Below, one piece after another: positions 27,807-37,034 of a stretch of DNA of 64,000 bases. The position numbers and the translations under genes are program-made. The stretch spans positions 372,001-436,000 of the forward strand of contig NZ_JAENII010000002.1 of the NCBI RefSeq assembly GCF_016595525.1, given 5' to 3'. The first letter of the stretch is position 1; each line of letters opens with the position of its first letter. The notes under the pieces were generated by a model, which saw nothing but the letters and a program-made list of their open reading frames with translations, made no database searches and was not told the origin of the DNA. Source of the stretch: Haloferula rosea. GTDB taxonomy: Bacteria > Verrucomicrobiota > Verrucomicrobiia > Verrucomicrobiales > Akkermansiaceae.

Positions 27807-27827
27807 TCGGGCGGTCAGCCCGCGGTG

Positions 27828-29105
27828 TTAGCCAAGGGCTTGATCGAGGTCGGCGAGGATGTCGTCGATGTGTTCGATGCCGATGGACAGCCGCACCATC
27901 TCGGGTGGGATTCCGGCGGAGACCTGCTGTTCCGAGTTGAGCTGGCTGTGGGTGGTGGTGGCGGGGTGGATCGCGAGTGTCTTGGCATCGCCGACGTTGG
28001 CGAGGTGAGAGACGAGTTGAAGCGAATCGATGAATGCCGACCCAGCCTCGGCTCCGCCCTTGATGCCGAAGACGACCATGCCGCCGCCCTTGCCATCGAG
28101 GTATTTCTGGTTCTTGGCAAACTCAGGGTCGTCCTCGAGGCCGGGGAAGCGGACCCACTCGACTTTCGGATGCTGTTTGAGGTGCTTGGCGACCGCGAGG
28201 GCGTTCTCGCAATGGCGCTCCATGCGAAGCGGCAGGGTTTCGATGCCTTGGAGGAACATCCATGAGTGATCCGGCGAGATGCAGGCGCCGAGATTGCGAA
28301 GGGGCACGGTGCGCATGCGCAGGATGAAGGCAAGGGAGGCGAGGGGGGCGGGCAGGTCGTGACCCCAGCGCAAGCCGTGGTAGGAGTGATCGGGCTGATC
28401 GTACAGGGGGTGTTTGCCACCCGCCCAGTTGAACTTGCCGGAGTCCACCACGATGCCTCCGATTCCGGTGCCGTGTCCGCCAAACCATTTCGTGAGCGAG
28501 TGGATGACGATGTCTGCGCCGTGTTCGAGTGGGCGGGTCAGGAAGGGGGTGGAGAAGGTGGAGTCGACGATCAGCGGAAGGCCGTGCGCATGAGCGACAT
28601 CGGCGACGGTCTGGAGGTCGGTCACCTCGAGTGCCGGGTTCGATACGCTTTCGCAGAAGTATCCGCGGGTGTTCTCGTCGGTGGCCTTCGCGAAGTTGTC
28701 CGGATCGTTGGAATCGACGAAGCGGACCTCGATCCCGAGAGCGGGAAGGATGTCATTGAATTGCGTGTAGGAACCGCCGTAGAGGTTTCGGGCGGACACG
28801 ATGTTGTCGCCTTTGGAGGCGATGTTGATGATCGTATTGAAGATCGCGGCAGTGCCGGACGCATGACCGAGACCCCCCATTTCCGGGGCTCCCTCGAGCA
28901 GGCAAACGCGCTTCTCGAGGATGTCGGTCGTGGGGTTCATCAGGCGGGAGTAGATGTTCCCGAGTTCCTTGAGTGCGAAAAGGTTGGCGGCGTGCTCCGT
29001 ATTGTCGAAGACGAAGGAAGCCGTCCGATAAATCGGCACGGCTCGCGAGTGGGTTTCGGCGTCAGGAGTATGACCGCCGTGAAGGCAGAGGGTTTCCAGT
29101 TTCAT
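27828..29105 (-). CDS. metY: O-acetylhomoserine sulfhydrylase (PLP-dependent)
   Basis: 425 residues from the ATG at 29105, which gives the family start METLCLHGG. It belongs to the Cys/Met-metabolism PLP family: YSRLMNPTTDILEKR, the substrate-binding SGTAAIFN, a DSTFSTPFL segment and the PLP lysine in HSLTKWFGGHGTGIGG. Length and the long central insert fit MetY rather than cystathionine synthases. It makes homocysteine from O-acetylhomoserine and sulfide. About 160 nt upstream lie between it and a divergent lipoprotein gene; I found no SAM riboswitch consensus there. Confidence 0.88.
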   Translation of the reverse strand: MKLETLCLHGGHTPDAETHSRAVPIYRTASFVFDNTEHAANLFALKELGNIYSRLMNPTTDILEKRVCLLEGAPEMGGLGHASGTAAIFNTIINIASKGDNIVSARNLYGGSYTQFNDILPALGIEVRFVDSNDPDNFAKATDENTRGYFCESVSNPALEVTDLQTVADVAHAHGLPLIVDSTFSTPFLTRPLEHGADIVIHSLTKWFGGHGTGIGGIVVDSGKFNWAGGKHPLYDQPDHSYHGLRWGHDLPAPLASLAFILRMRTVPLRNLGACISPDHSWMFLQGIETLPLRMERHCENALAVAKHLKQHPKVEWVRFPGLEDDPEFAKNQKYLDGKGGGMVVFGIKGGAEAGSAFIDSLQLVSHLANVGDAKTLAIHPATTTHSQLNSEQQVSAGIPPEMVRLSIGIEHIDDILADLDQALG

Positions 29106-29265
29106 GGTGAGGATGACCAAACCCGGAGGGCGCATCCGGGGGAAGCCAAAAGGTCGTCAGAGAGGCGGTTTTGAACGGTCGGGTCGCGCAAGGGATCATC
29201 GATCTGCTGCGTCGGGGCCCGGAGACGTGACAAGTGGGATTGCAGGGCACAAGGTGGAGACTCCG

Positions 29266-30495
29266 ATGCGAAATCATCTCCTGCTCAGCCTGGCTCCCGT
29301 TGTGCTTCTCTTGGCTTCATGTCATACCAAACCGGTCGCTCAGTGGCTCCTGCCGACGCCGGTGATGTATCTGGAAGGGCAGGTCCGGCCCTTCGATCAT
29401 TTGCCGGCCAGCCAGCAATCTCCCGAGACCGAGGTCTTCTATGCCACGAATCGAAAGCGTGCCGGGCTCAGCTATGGGGCCGGCATGACCGAGGAGATGC
29501 GACTCGGTGTTGCTCGGATGCGCTTGGGAAACGAGGATGAAACCTGGTCCACTCTCGTCGATGCTTCAACCGAGCATCCGCGGCCCGAACCCTTGTCGGT
29601 CAAGGTGGATACCGCCACCGAGGTGGCCACCGAATCGGGGCCTGGCGTCAGTGAATGGGTTCGTCGGGTCGACCGGGCGGTGATGAAGAGTTCGACGAGG
29701 GATCTCGTCGTTTACGTCCACGGTGCCAAGGTTGGATTCGAGCACTCGTGTGCCTTTGCCGCCGAGTTGCAGCATTTCAGCGGTCGTGATGTCGTCGCGG
29801 TGGCGTTCGACTGGCCGACCCATCGTGAACTGGTCTCTTACGTGGATGGGGTGGATCTGGGACATGCGCGGAAATCCTCGGAGAAGTTGGCAGTGCTGCT
29901 CCAGTTGCTTTCCACGGGCACCCGCGCGCGGAAAATCCACATCGTTTCCTGGAGTGCGGGTGCGCGGGTGCTGTCGCGGGCACTCGACGAACTTGGCCGT
30001 GATCGGTCCGCTGGGAAGGGAAAGAAGCTACGAATCGGGGCGGCGGTTTTTGCGGCGGGGGACGTGCCGGAGCGGGATTTTGAAGCACGGCTTGGCGCCA
30101 TGGAGCGAGTGGCCGAGCGGGTCATTGTGTATGTGTCGGACGATGACTTCGCGCTGAAGTGGAGTTCGCGGTTGATGGGTGGTGGGCGTCGACTAGGAAT
30201 GGAATGGGATGACTTCGGCCCCGAGCGCATGGCGTTTCTCAACAGCCATCCGAGCCTGGAGATTGTCGATACGTCCTATGGAAAGGAAGTAAGGGGCTTC
30301 GATATCCGGGGGCACCGGTACTGGTTCCAGAATCCGTGGGTGAACAGCGACTTGATTCTGGCCTTGAGGACCGATCAACCGGCGGCGAAGCGCGGCCTGA
30401 GCCGGGGTGAGATCGATGGGCTTTATTACTTTGCTTCCGACTACGACAAGAAGATCGGCGGGGTGGCGAAGTCACTCACCGGAGGGTCATGGTGA
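29266..30495 (+). CDS. DUF900-type alpha/beta hydrolase lipoprotein
   Basis: 409 residues from ATG 29266; an upstream in-frame ATG at 29104 is inside the metY promoter. The N-terminus is a lipoprotein signal with LLLASC. The body has FYATNRKR (typical of DUF900), VVYVHGAKVGFEHS (oxyanion region), FDWPT and WSAGARVLSRAL, where a nucleophile Ser sits in SAG instead of GxSxG. These exported hydrolases are thought to act on lipids or esters; none of the neighbours fixes the substrate. Divergent from metY. Confidence 0.78.
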   Translation: MRNHLLLSLAPVVLLLASCHTKPVAQWLLPTPVMYLEGQVRPFDHLPASQQSPETEVFYATNRKRAGLSYGAGMTEEMRLGVARMRLGNEDETWSTLVDASTEHPRPEPLSVKVDTATEVATESGPGVSEWVRRVDRAVMKSSTRDLVVYVHGAKVGFEHSCAFAAELQHFSGRDVVAVAFDWPTHRELVSYVDGVDLGHARKSSEKLAVLLQLLSTGTRARKIHIVSWSAGARVLSRALDELGRDRSAGKGKKLRIGAAVFAAGDVPERDFEARLGAMERVAERVIVYVSDDDFALKWSSRLMGGGRRLGMEWDDFGPERMAFLNSHPSLEIVDTSYGKEVRGFDIRGHRYWFQNPWVNSDLILALRTDQPAAKRGLSRGEIDGLYYFASDYDKKIGGVAKSLTGGSW

Positions 30496-30548
30496 AAGTT
30501 TCACGCACTGGGTGGACAAGGTCGGTTTTCCTGCTCCAATAGGAACCC

Positions 30549-31433
30549 ATGAAGGACATGAAGATTGGCGTGGTCGGGTTGGGGCGCATGGGGGCCAATA
30601 TGGCGCGAAGGTTGAAGGATTGCGGATACCAGGTATCGGTGGTGTTCGATGTGGCCGAGACTCTGACCAAGGAACTGGCCGCAGAGCTTGGAGCCATCCC
30701 GGCGGAGAAGCTCGCAACGGTCACGGAGCGGGCCGACGTGATCCTCACCGTGGTGACCGATGATGCGGCCATGCTCGAAGTGTTCTCGCCGGACGGACTG
30801 CTCGCTGGTGCGGAAGGCCGTGTCTTCGTGAATTGCGCAACCGTCCGACCCGAGACCCACGAGTTGGTCGATGAGCTGTGCCGGGCGGCGGGTGCAAGTG
30901 CCTTGGAGGCGTGCATGGCGTCGAGTATCCCGCAGGCGCGCGAAGGCACACTGTATCTCATGACGGCCGGGGATGAGTCGGTTTTCAAGAAATTGGAGCC
31001 GATGTTGAAGGATCTTTCGAAATCGCTTCGCTATGTCGGCACCACGGGCCAGGCGGCCAAGGTGAAGGCCCTTGTCAACATGGTGATGAACGTCAATACG
31101 GCGGCACTGGCGGAGGGCTTGGGCCTGGGGCAGGCACTTGGCCTCGATCTCGCGATGCTCAAGGAGGTCTTTTCCCAGACCGGGGCGAATTCCCGCGTGT
31201 TGGAAACGGATGCCGACGACATGATCGACCGCGACCACGACTGCTACTTCTCCGCGGCCCACGCCGCCAAGGACAGCGGGATCGCCAACGAACTTGCGGC
31301 GGCTTCCGGAGTCGAGGTGCCACTCTCCCAGGCGACCGAGGCCCAATACCGGCGATTGATTGAATTGGGGCGGGGAGAGCTGGACAAGTCGGCGGTGGCT
31401 GAGTTGACATTCCAAGGAAGAATCGATGAGTGA
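30549..31433 (+). CDS. beta-hydroxyacid dehydrogenase (HIBADH family)
   Basis: 294 residues. N-terminal Rossmann fold with GVVGLGRMGANMA (about 7-19), a CAT-like motif (NCATVRPET), the substrate-side CMASSIPQAREGTL and the catalytic lysine in GQAAKVKALVNM. Family members oxidise 3-hydroxyacids such as 3-hydroxyisobutyrate or reduce tartronate semialdehyde using NAD(P). It overlaps the following hydrolase by 8 nt and so leads a three-gene operon ending in folP. Substrate unknown. Confidence 0.85.
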   Translation: MKDMKIGVVGLGRMGANMARRLKDCGYQVSVVFDVAETLTKELAAELGAIPAEKLATVTERADVILTVVTDDAAMLEVFSPDGLLAGAEGRVFVNCATVRPETHELVDELCRAAGASALEACMASSIPQAREGTLYLMTAGDESVFKKLEPMLKDLSKSLRYVGTTGQAAKVKALVNMVMNVNTAALAEGLGLGQALGLDLAMLKEVFSQTGANSRVLETDADDMIDRDHDCYFSAAHAAKDSGIANELAAASGVEVPLSQATEAQYRRLIELGRGELDKSAVAELTFQGRIDE

Positions 31434-32160
31434 GCTACCAACCGAATTTCGAAATCGCTGCGGCGAGATGCTGGATGTCGCTTTCCATCCGGGGACACGC
31501 GAAAAGCGTCTGCTGGTCCTTGGTCACGGCGTCACCGGAGACATGGATCGTCCGCTGATGGTGGCGGTGGCTGAGGCGCTCTCGGCGCGCGGATGGCCGT
31601 GCCTGCGCATGTCATTTTCCGGCAATGGTAGCTCGGACGGGGATTTCGAGGAGGCGACCATCACCAAGGAGAGCGAGGACCTTCAGGATCTGATCGAGGA
31701 AATTCCGGCGGACGTCCGGATTGCCTACTGTGGGCATAGTATGGGCGGAGCCGTCGGGCTCACCGCGGCATCCCTTGATCAACGGATCGAGGTGCTGATC
31801 ACTTTGGCGGGAATGGTCTTCACCGAGGAGTTCCTCGAGCGTGAGTTCGGAGATGTGGTTCCCGACAAGGGGCTGATGTGGGATGAGGACGATTGCCCGC
31901 TTTCGCAGAACTTCGTGGATGACATGGAGTCGATCGGGGATCTCCTCGATGAAGCCGGCGAGTTGGGTCGTCCCTATCTGCTGATTCACGGAACCGATGA
32001 CGATGTCGTGCCGCCCGAGGACAGCGAGCAGGCGTTCGAGCATGCGGCCGAACCCAAGAAACTCGTGATGGTCGATGGAGCCGGGCACTCGTTCGAGGAG
32101 ACGGGGTACGGCGACGTGAACGACGCCATCGGGTCGTGGCTTGAGGAGCACTTGTCTTGA
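31426..32160 (+). CDS. alpha/beta hydrolase
   Basis: 244 residues, cytoplasmic. Motifs: GHGVTGDMD (oxyanion loop), YCGHSMGGAVG with nucleophile Ser in GHSMG, a catalytic Asp in GTDDDVV and His in GAGHSFEE. It resembles the serine aminopeptidase/acylglycerol-lipase-like branch. It overlaps the dehydrogenase upstream (8 nt) and folP downstream (4 nt, TTGA), so all three are translationally coupled. Substrate not evident. Confidence 0.85.
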   Translation: MSELPTEFRNRCGEMLDVAFHPGTREKRLLVLGHGVTGDMDRPLMVAVAEALSARGWPCLRMSFSGNGSSDGDFEEATITKESEDLQDLIEEIPADVRIAYCGHSMGGAVGLTAASLDQRIEVLITLAGMVFTEEFLEREFGDVVPDKGLMWDEDDCPLSQNFVDDMESIGDLLDEAGELGRPYLLIHGTDDDVVPPEDSEQAFEHAAEPKKLVMVDGAGHSFEETGYGDVNDAIGSWLEEHLS

Positions 32161-33023
32161 TCTGGAAGCTGCCGCACCGAGAGGTTCGATTTCCCCGCCG
32201 CGCTCTGGTGATGGGGATCGTGAACGTGAATGATGACTCTTTCTCCGGCGATGGAACGCTGGATGTGGAAGAGGCGATTCACCTGGCGCTGCATCAGGCG
32301 CAGAGTGGGGCCGATGTGATCGACGTGGGCGCCGAGAGTGCCCGCACGAATCGCGCTGCGATCTGCATCGATGAGGAAGTGAAGCGCTTCCAAGGGTTTC
32401 TTGAGCGGTGGCGTGTCGAGGTTCAATCCGCCGAACCGCGGGATTCGGCGCAGGTGTGGCCACCGGTGCTTTCCGCCAACTCATGGCGACCGGAGGTGGT
32501 GGAGGCGGTGCTGGAGATGGGGGTGGAACTGGTCAACGACATGGGTGGCTTGCCCGACCATCGGAATGCACGGGCCTGTGCCGGAGCCGGAGCTTCGCTG
32601 CTGATCATGCACTCGGTGGGCGAACCCAAGGTGCCCCATCTTCATCAGCAGTGGGATGATGTGATGGGGGAAATGGAGCGGTTTTTCGCCGAGAAGATCC
32701 AGATGGCGATCGAAGCAGGTTTGAATCGAAATTCGCTCATCCTTGATCCAGGGATCGATTTTGCGAAGCAACGTGATGACAACCTGCTTGTGTTCCGCGA
32801 GATGGAGCGGTTGGTTGCTTTCGGTCGACCGGTGCTCGTGCCGGTCAGCCGGAAAACGGTGATCGGTGATGTCTTGCAATTGGAGGTTCCGGCCGAGCGG
32901 GATGCCGGGACGATCGCTTGCATGGCCTCTACCTTGCGGCGTGGTGCCCATATGCTGCGGGTCCATGATGTGGATGCGGCATGGCAGGCGCTGCGTGTGT
33001 TGGATCCCTTGGTCGGTCAATAG
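32157..33023 (+). CDS. folP: dihydropteroate synthase, divergent
   Basis: 288 residues with a TTG start overlapping the previous stop. The DHPS (TIM barrel) pattern is there: MGIVNVNDDSFSGDG, VIDVGAESAR, a central ELVNDMGG, MHSVGEPK, LILDPGIDFAKQ, PVSRKTVIGD and RVHDVDA. Several canonical positions differ: TPDSF is NDDSF, DPGIGFGK is DPGIDFAK, and MHMRG-type is MHSVG. It should join 6-hydroxymethyl-dihydropterin pyrophosphate to p-aminobenzoate. FolB is in a separate operon 4.3 kb upstream. A paralogue with altered substrate cannot be excluded. Confidence 0.78.
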   Translation: MIWKLPHREVRFPRRALVMGIVNVNDDSFSGDGTLDVEEAIHLALHQAQSGADVIDVGAESARTNRAAICIDEEVKRFQGFLERWRVEVQSAEPRDSAQVWPPVLSANSWRPEVVEAVLEMGVELVNDMGGLPDHRNARACAGAGASLLIMHSVGEPKVPHLHQQWDDVMGEMERFFAEKIQMAIEAGLNRNSLILDPGIDFAKQRDDNLLVFREMERLVAFGRPVLVPVSRKTVIGDVLQLEVPAERDAGTIACMASTLRRGAHMLRVHDVDAAWQALRVLDPLVGQ

Positions 33024-33063
33024 GCTGGGCTGGCGCTGGACGTGGATTCTGCAATGAACACGT

Positions 33064-33813
33064 TCACCAGGATTTTGAATTCGCTGTCTCCGTGTTGTCA
33101 TCCGGGTTCGGGAGTAGCTGGTCCATGGATTCGGCCCAGTGTTGGAGGAAGAACTTCTTCTCGTCGGTGAGGAACCGTTCGGAGCGGCCGAGGATGGGAC
33201 GCAAGGATGTGGTGAGTTGCAGGCTCACCAGAAGAAAGATGGTGCACCAGATCAGGATGGGGCCCGTTTGTCTCGCGCCGTGGGCTTTGAGTGATGTGAT
33301 TACGAAGCGGAACCCGAAGAACAGGGCGATCAACCAAGATCCGATTGCCAGGGCTCCCATGAAACCGAAGGAGAGGGTTCCCTGAGTGAAGATCCAAACA
33401 GCGGGTGCGAAGCCGAGGAGAAGCAACCCAGCGAGGGCGAGCATGCCGCCGAGGGTGGCGGCGAGATGATTCGCTGAGGCATCGGACCCGGACAGGCAGG
33501 AGAAGATGTAGAAGCTGGGGAAGCAGATCAGGCCGGCGAAGATCAGGCCGCCTCCGAGCTTCAGTGGCGCTGCCCAGAGTTGTTCGTGATAGGCGAAAGT
33601 CCCGAGAACCAAGCCGAAGACAAACATCGACGTGGCGGCAATGATGCCGAAGTTGCGGAGTGCTGCGGCCCCATTTCCGCCTTCGTGCCTTGCGAGGTCG
33701 GTCGGTCGACGCAAGAGCGCCTCGAAGAAGTCCCTGAGGCTGAGGGCATCAGGAAGAGAAGTCGGGTGGTCGGTTTCAGGGAGTGCGGGTGGAGTGCTGG
33801 TCGGGTCGGTCAT
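33064..33813 (-). CDS. multi-pass membrane protein, unknown function
   Basis: 249 residues. After a soluble, Pro-rich N-terminus of about 45 residues come five or six hydrophobic segments. The start overlaps the stop of the membrane protein gene upstream (ATGA at 33810-33813). The pair resemble each other in topology and probably form a complex or descend from one ancestor; neither shows a catalytic motif. Confidence 0.65.
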   Translation of the reverse strand: MTDPTSTPPALPETDHPTSLPDALSLRDFFEALLRRPTDLARHEGGNGAAALRNFGIIAATSMFVFGLVLGTFAYHEQLWAAPLKLGGGLIFAGLICFPSFYIFSCLSGSDASANHLAATLGGMLALAGLLLLGFAPAVWIFTQGTLSFGFMGALAIGSWLIALFFGFRFVITSLKAHGARQTGPILIWCTIFLLVSLQLTTSLRPILGRSERFLTDEKKFFLQHWAESMDQLLPNPDDNTETANSKSW

Positions 33814-34580
33814 GGTGTCTTGTGTTTGATGGATTGAGTCTGGAGCTGACGAATGAGGATGAAGGCGGTGAGGCTGAGGCCAAGGATGCCCACGGCGATG
33901 GCGATCCTGTCGGTCCCGCCAAGCGTATGTCGTAGGGACCGGAAGACCGCTTCGTAGAAGCTCCCCTTCATGGGATCGTCACGGAGGAATGCGACATCGA
34001 GTCGGGGCGAACCGAAGAATGGGCGCAGAATCCATGAGAACTGGGCTCCAAGAAATGCATTGCCCGCCACCCAAGCCGTCACGGTGGAGCGAGCGATCAC
34101 GCGCGATCTGCAATGCCTCCGAAGCAACTCGCCGAGTCGGAGCACGCCGATCAATCCGGCGATTGCGATCAGGGCGGTGTGGGTCAGAAGGTAGGCAGCG
34201 TGGGCCGATGCTGCTTGAGGCGAGTCAGGCGGCGGTGCGTTCCATGCAAGGAAGAAGGTCACGGGAGCCAGTGACCCAAGAATCAACGCGGAAATGGCAA
34301 AGGCGCTGAGTAGTGCATGAAGTGACTGGCGAAAGCCGAGATTACTTCCGAGCAGCATCCCGAGCAATCCGTTGAGCACGCCGTTGCATCCCAGCGTGCA
34401 CGCGATCAGCAGTGGCATCTTCAGGGCGACGTAGGCACCCATGACGGGAGATCTCCAGTAGCCAACGGTGAAGCCGTAGACCGCGAAGCCGACGGTCGTG
34501 GTCAGGGCCGCACGTCCGAGCCCTCCGGAACCCGGCAAGCTCAGGGAGTCGGGTCGTGGGTGGATCTGAGTTCGGAACAT
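33810..34580 (-). CDS. multi-pass membrane protein, conserved in PVC bacteria
   Basis: 256 residues with at least six hydrophobic segments. A segment FSWILRPFFGSPRLD (about 187-201) followed by GSFYEAVFRSL resembles a family of planctomycete and verrucomicrobial membrane proteins of unknown role; I know of no biochemical function. It overlaps the next gene by 4 nt and may be preceded by a 29-residue peptide gene (34637-34726). Confidence 0.65.
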   Translation of the reverse strand: MFRTQIHPRPDSLSLPGSGGLGRAALTTTVGFAVYGFTVGYWRSPVMGAYVALKMPLLIACTLGCNGVLNGLLGMLLGSNLGFRQSLHALLSAFAISALILGSLAPVTFFLAWNAPPPDSPQAASAHAAYLLTHTALIAIAGLIGVLRLGELLRRHCRSRVIARSTVTAWVAGNAFLGAQFSWILRPFFGSPRLDVAFLRDDPMKGSFYEAVFRSLRHTLGGTDRIAIAVGILGLSLTAFILIRQLQTQSIKHKTP

Positions 34581-34636
34581 GTGGTTCCAGAAGCGCCGGA
34601 TGGATCCGTGGGGCGGGAAGTTCAGCGGCGTGGTGA

Positions 34637-34726
34637 CTAGAGACCTAGTTCTTCCCGGAGGTCATCGAACAAGGTGTCCGAGGTCGGGCGGGGCGGTGGA
34701 GTAGGCCGGGGTGATTCACGTTTCAT
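34637..34726 (-). CDS. possible small peptide (29 aa)
   Basis: ATG to TAG, 29 residues: a basic, Pro-rich N-terminal half and a C-terminal acidic amphipathic end (SDTLFDDLREELGL). The end looks more protein-like than random frame, and the gene lies just upstream of two membrane protein genes on the same strand. There is no good ribosome binding site, so this is a tentative call. It occupies most of the 218-nt gap before creC. Confidence 0.3.
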   Translation of the reverse strand: MKRESPRPTPPPRPTSDTLFDDLREELGL

Positions 34727-34798
34727 GAGTTGGATCACAACGTGGTTTTGTGAACCCCTGATCCCGGTCGTCTGAGAAACGTGTGAATTGTCAGCTTT

Positions 34799-36232
34799 CT
34801 AGACGGGGAGCGTCAGCGTCGCCACCGTTCCGGAAGGTTCCGCAGCATCGAGGGTGATGCTGCCGTGGTGAAGATCCACGGCCTCCTTCACGAGGGTGAG
34901 TCCGAGTCCGGTGCCCTTGCGGCCGGCTTCGAGATGTCGCAGGGAGAAGAACCTCTCGAAGATGCGAGACTTTGCATAGTCGGGGACTCCGGGCCCTCGG
35001 TCTTCGATGGTGAGGATCAGGTCGTCTACCTCGGTTCGCAGTTCGACGAGGATCGAGTCGCCGGCGGGTGAGAAGTCGATGGCGTTCTCGAGGAGGTTGG
35101 TGACAGCAGCCCGCAGGATGAAGGCATCGCCCCGGACCGGCTCGACCGACGCGGGCAGTTTGGTGATGATTTCGACGGACGCGAGCTCGGCCATCGGTTG
35201 GGCCTGGGCGAGCGCCCGTTTGGTGATCTCGAGGAAATCGACGTCCTCCGGATTGTCGAGTTGGCTGCGACCCTCAAGCGCGGAGAGTTCCAGGAGACGA
35301 TTGAGGAGCCGTTCGGCACGGCTGGACTCCGCCCGGATGTTTGCCATGAAGCGATGCCGGTCCTCCGTGGGCATGTCCTCATGAAGGAGCTCGGCGGCAC
35401 CGCGGATGGCGGCCAGGGGGCTCTTCATCTCATGGGTGAGGGTCTGCACGTAGCGCTCCGCATAGCGTCGGCCCTCGAGGGACTCCCGCATGGACTGAAG
35501 GGCGTGGGCAAGGGTGTTGACCTCCCGGCCTGCCCCCAGCTTCGGCATGTCCGGGCGCGCGCCCTGTTCAATCGCCCGGGCGTATTCGGTAAGGAGGCCG
35601 ATCGGGCGGTATTGCCAGACGAATACCGCTGCGACAAGGAAGAGGATGCCCCCACCGATGAGCCCGGTTCCCCACCAGATCTCGGATCGGCGCTTGCGCA
35701 CGATGGGCAGGACGTCGGACTGGGGTTTGGAAACACTGAGGACGCCCCATGGAGACGAGGGGTCGCCAATGGGGGCGGCAACGTAGAGCACCGAGGATGA
35801 CGGGTTGTTCTCGTCGTCCCGACTACTGCGGGCGCCGTATTTCCCCTGGAGGCAGAGGTGGACGTCACGGGCTTTGGACATGTCGGTGCCGACCAAGCTT
35901 CCGTTGTTTGAATCAAAGATGACGATCCCCTTGGAATCGGTGATGTAGGCGCCAAGACCGACATTCTGTTTGAGGTGTCGGTAGATTCTGGCCTTGAACA
36001 CCCGGCTTTTCGCGCCCTGGAAGGCAGCATCGAAACGATCCGGGTCGAATCCCTCGCTCTCCAGATCCGCCTCGACGAAGGAAGCGAGCAAGTGGGCGGT
36101 GTCGACGAGCGTTTCCTCGGTGGCCTGGAAGGTCTGAGGCTCGACTTCATCGAGTTGTCGGCGAACCAGCAGGTAGAACCCCGAGCCGATGATCAGCGCG
36201 ATGATGAGTAGGGTCAGTCGGGTGAGGCGCAC
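34799..36232 (-). CDS. creC: sensor histidine kinase CreC-type
   Basis: 477 residues, the CreC length and order: membrane helix (about 5-23), a periplasmic sensor domain with YGARSSRDDE and VLYVAAPIG, a second helix (about 187-207), HAMP, then H-box THEMKSPLAAIRGAAE, N-box LLENAIDFSP, G1 DRGPGVPDYA and G2 GTGLGLTLVKE. It phosphorylates the neighbouring CreB-type regulator; in E. coli the pair responds to carbon source and growth in minimal medium. The gap to creB is 34 nt on the same strand. Confidence 0.9.
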   Translation of the reverse strand: MRLTRLTLLIIALIIGSGFYLLVRRQLDEVEPQTFQATEETLVDTAHLLASFVEADLESEGFDPDRFDAAFQGAKSRVFKARIYRHLKQNVGLGAYITDSKGIVIFDSNNGSLVGTDMSKARDVHLCLQGKYGARSSRDDENNPSSSVLYVAAPIGDPSSPWGVLSVSKPQSDVLPIVRKRRSEIWWGTGLIGGGILFLVAAVFVWQYRPIGLLTEYARAIEQGARPDMPKLGAGREVNTLAHALQSMRESLEGRRYAERYVQTLTHEMKSPLAAIRGAAELLHEDMPTEDRHRFMANIRAESSRAERLLNRLLELSALEGRSQLDNPEDVDFLEITKRALAQAQPMAELASVEIITKLPASVEPVRGDAFILRAAVTNLLENAIDFSPAGDSILVELRTEVDDLILTIEDRGPGVPDYAKSRIFERFFSLRHLEAGRKGTGLGLTLVKEAVDLHHGSITLDAAEPSGTVATLTLPV

Positions 36233-36266
36233 GGTATGGGGAGGATGACCTGAACGGGCAAGGACA

Positions 36267-36974
36267 TCAAGGCACGTAGGCGTAGCCCAGCCCGCGTCTC
36301 GTTTGAATGAATTCCTCAGCTCCCGCCGCCGCGCCCCGCAGTTTGGCGCGGATGGTTTTGATGTGGGCGTCGATGGTCCGGTCGGTCACCGCTCCCGGAT
36401 CTTCCCAGGCATGATCAAGGAGTTGATCCCTGGTGTAGACGCGGTTTGGTTGGCGGATGAAGACCAGCAGAAGCTTGTATTCGTGGGCGGTCAGGTCGAG
36501 GGGAGTGCCCTCGCAGAGGATGCGCATGGATGACTCGTCGTGGGTCAGTGGCGTTCCATGCCCGGCGGGCTGACCATTGGTGGATGAGGACTCCGGGGAT
36601 GGGCCTCCATCGTTCTCGGTGCGGCGCATGATGGCCCGGACCCGTGCGACGATCTCGCGCGGGCTGAAGGGTTTGGTCACGTAGTCGTCGCCACCCAGTT
36701 CCAACCCGAGAATCCGGTCGAGTTCTCCATCGCGTGCGGTCAGGAAGAGGATCGGAACTTTCGACTGGGTCCGAAGCTGTTTGCAGACTTCGAGACCGGT
36801 CATATCGGGCAGGCCGATGTCGAGAATCACGAAATCAAACGGGTTCTCCGCATGCTGATCGAGAGCGGTTTCACCCGTCAGCGCGTGGCTGACTTCAAAG
36901 CGCTCGGTCTTCAGCGCATACACGAGGGCGTCTGCGATGGCGGGTTCGTCTTCTACGAGTAGCAAGCGGGGCAT
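36267..36974 (-). CDS. creB: response regulator CreB-type (OmpR family)
   Basis: 235 residues. Receiver domain: acidic pocket VEDE, phosphoacceptor Asp52 in ILDIGLP, Thr/Ser region FLTARD and Lys in YVTKPFSP. The C-terminal winged helix has the OmpR pattern (LTAHEYKLL, TDRTIDAHIKTIRAKL, TRRGLGYAYVP). It should be phosphorylated by the following CreC. No TTCAC-type cre tag pair is visible in the short upstream gap, so its targets lie elsewhere or the site has changed. Confidence 0.9.
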   Translation of the reverse strand: MPRLLLVEDEPAIADALVYALKTERFEVSHALTGETALDQHAENPFDFVILDIGLPDMTGLEVCKQLRTQSKVPILFLTARDGELDRILGLELGGDDYVTKPFSPREIVARVRAIMRRTENDGGPSPESSSTNGQPAGHGTPLTHDESSMRILCEGTPLDLTAHEYKLLLVFIRQPNRVYTRDQLLDHAWEDPGAVTDRTIDAHIKTIRAKLRGAAAGAEEFIQTRRGLGYAYVP

Positions 36975-37034
36975 GATGAATATCGTGCGGTGGGAAAGAT
37001 GAAGACTGGATGAAGGCGTGCGGAAGATTCGATG

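Noticed and set aside
29106-29265. SAM riboswitch in front of metY
   Set aside because: No SAM-I, SAM-II or SAH consensus was recognisable in the 160-nt leader.
36975-37034. CreB binding tag (TTCAC pairs) before creB
   Set aside because: The 60 nt contain no TTCAC-N6-TTCAC pattern.
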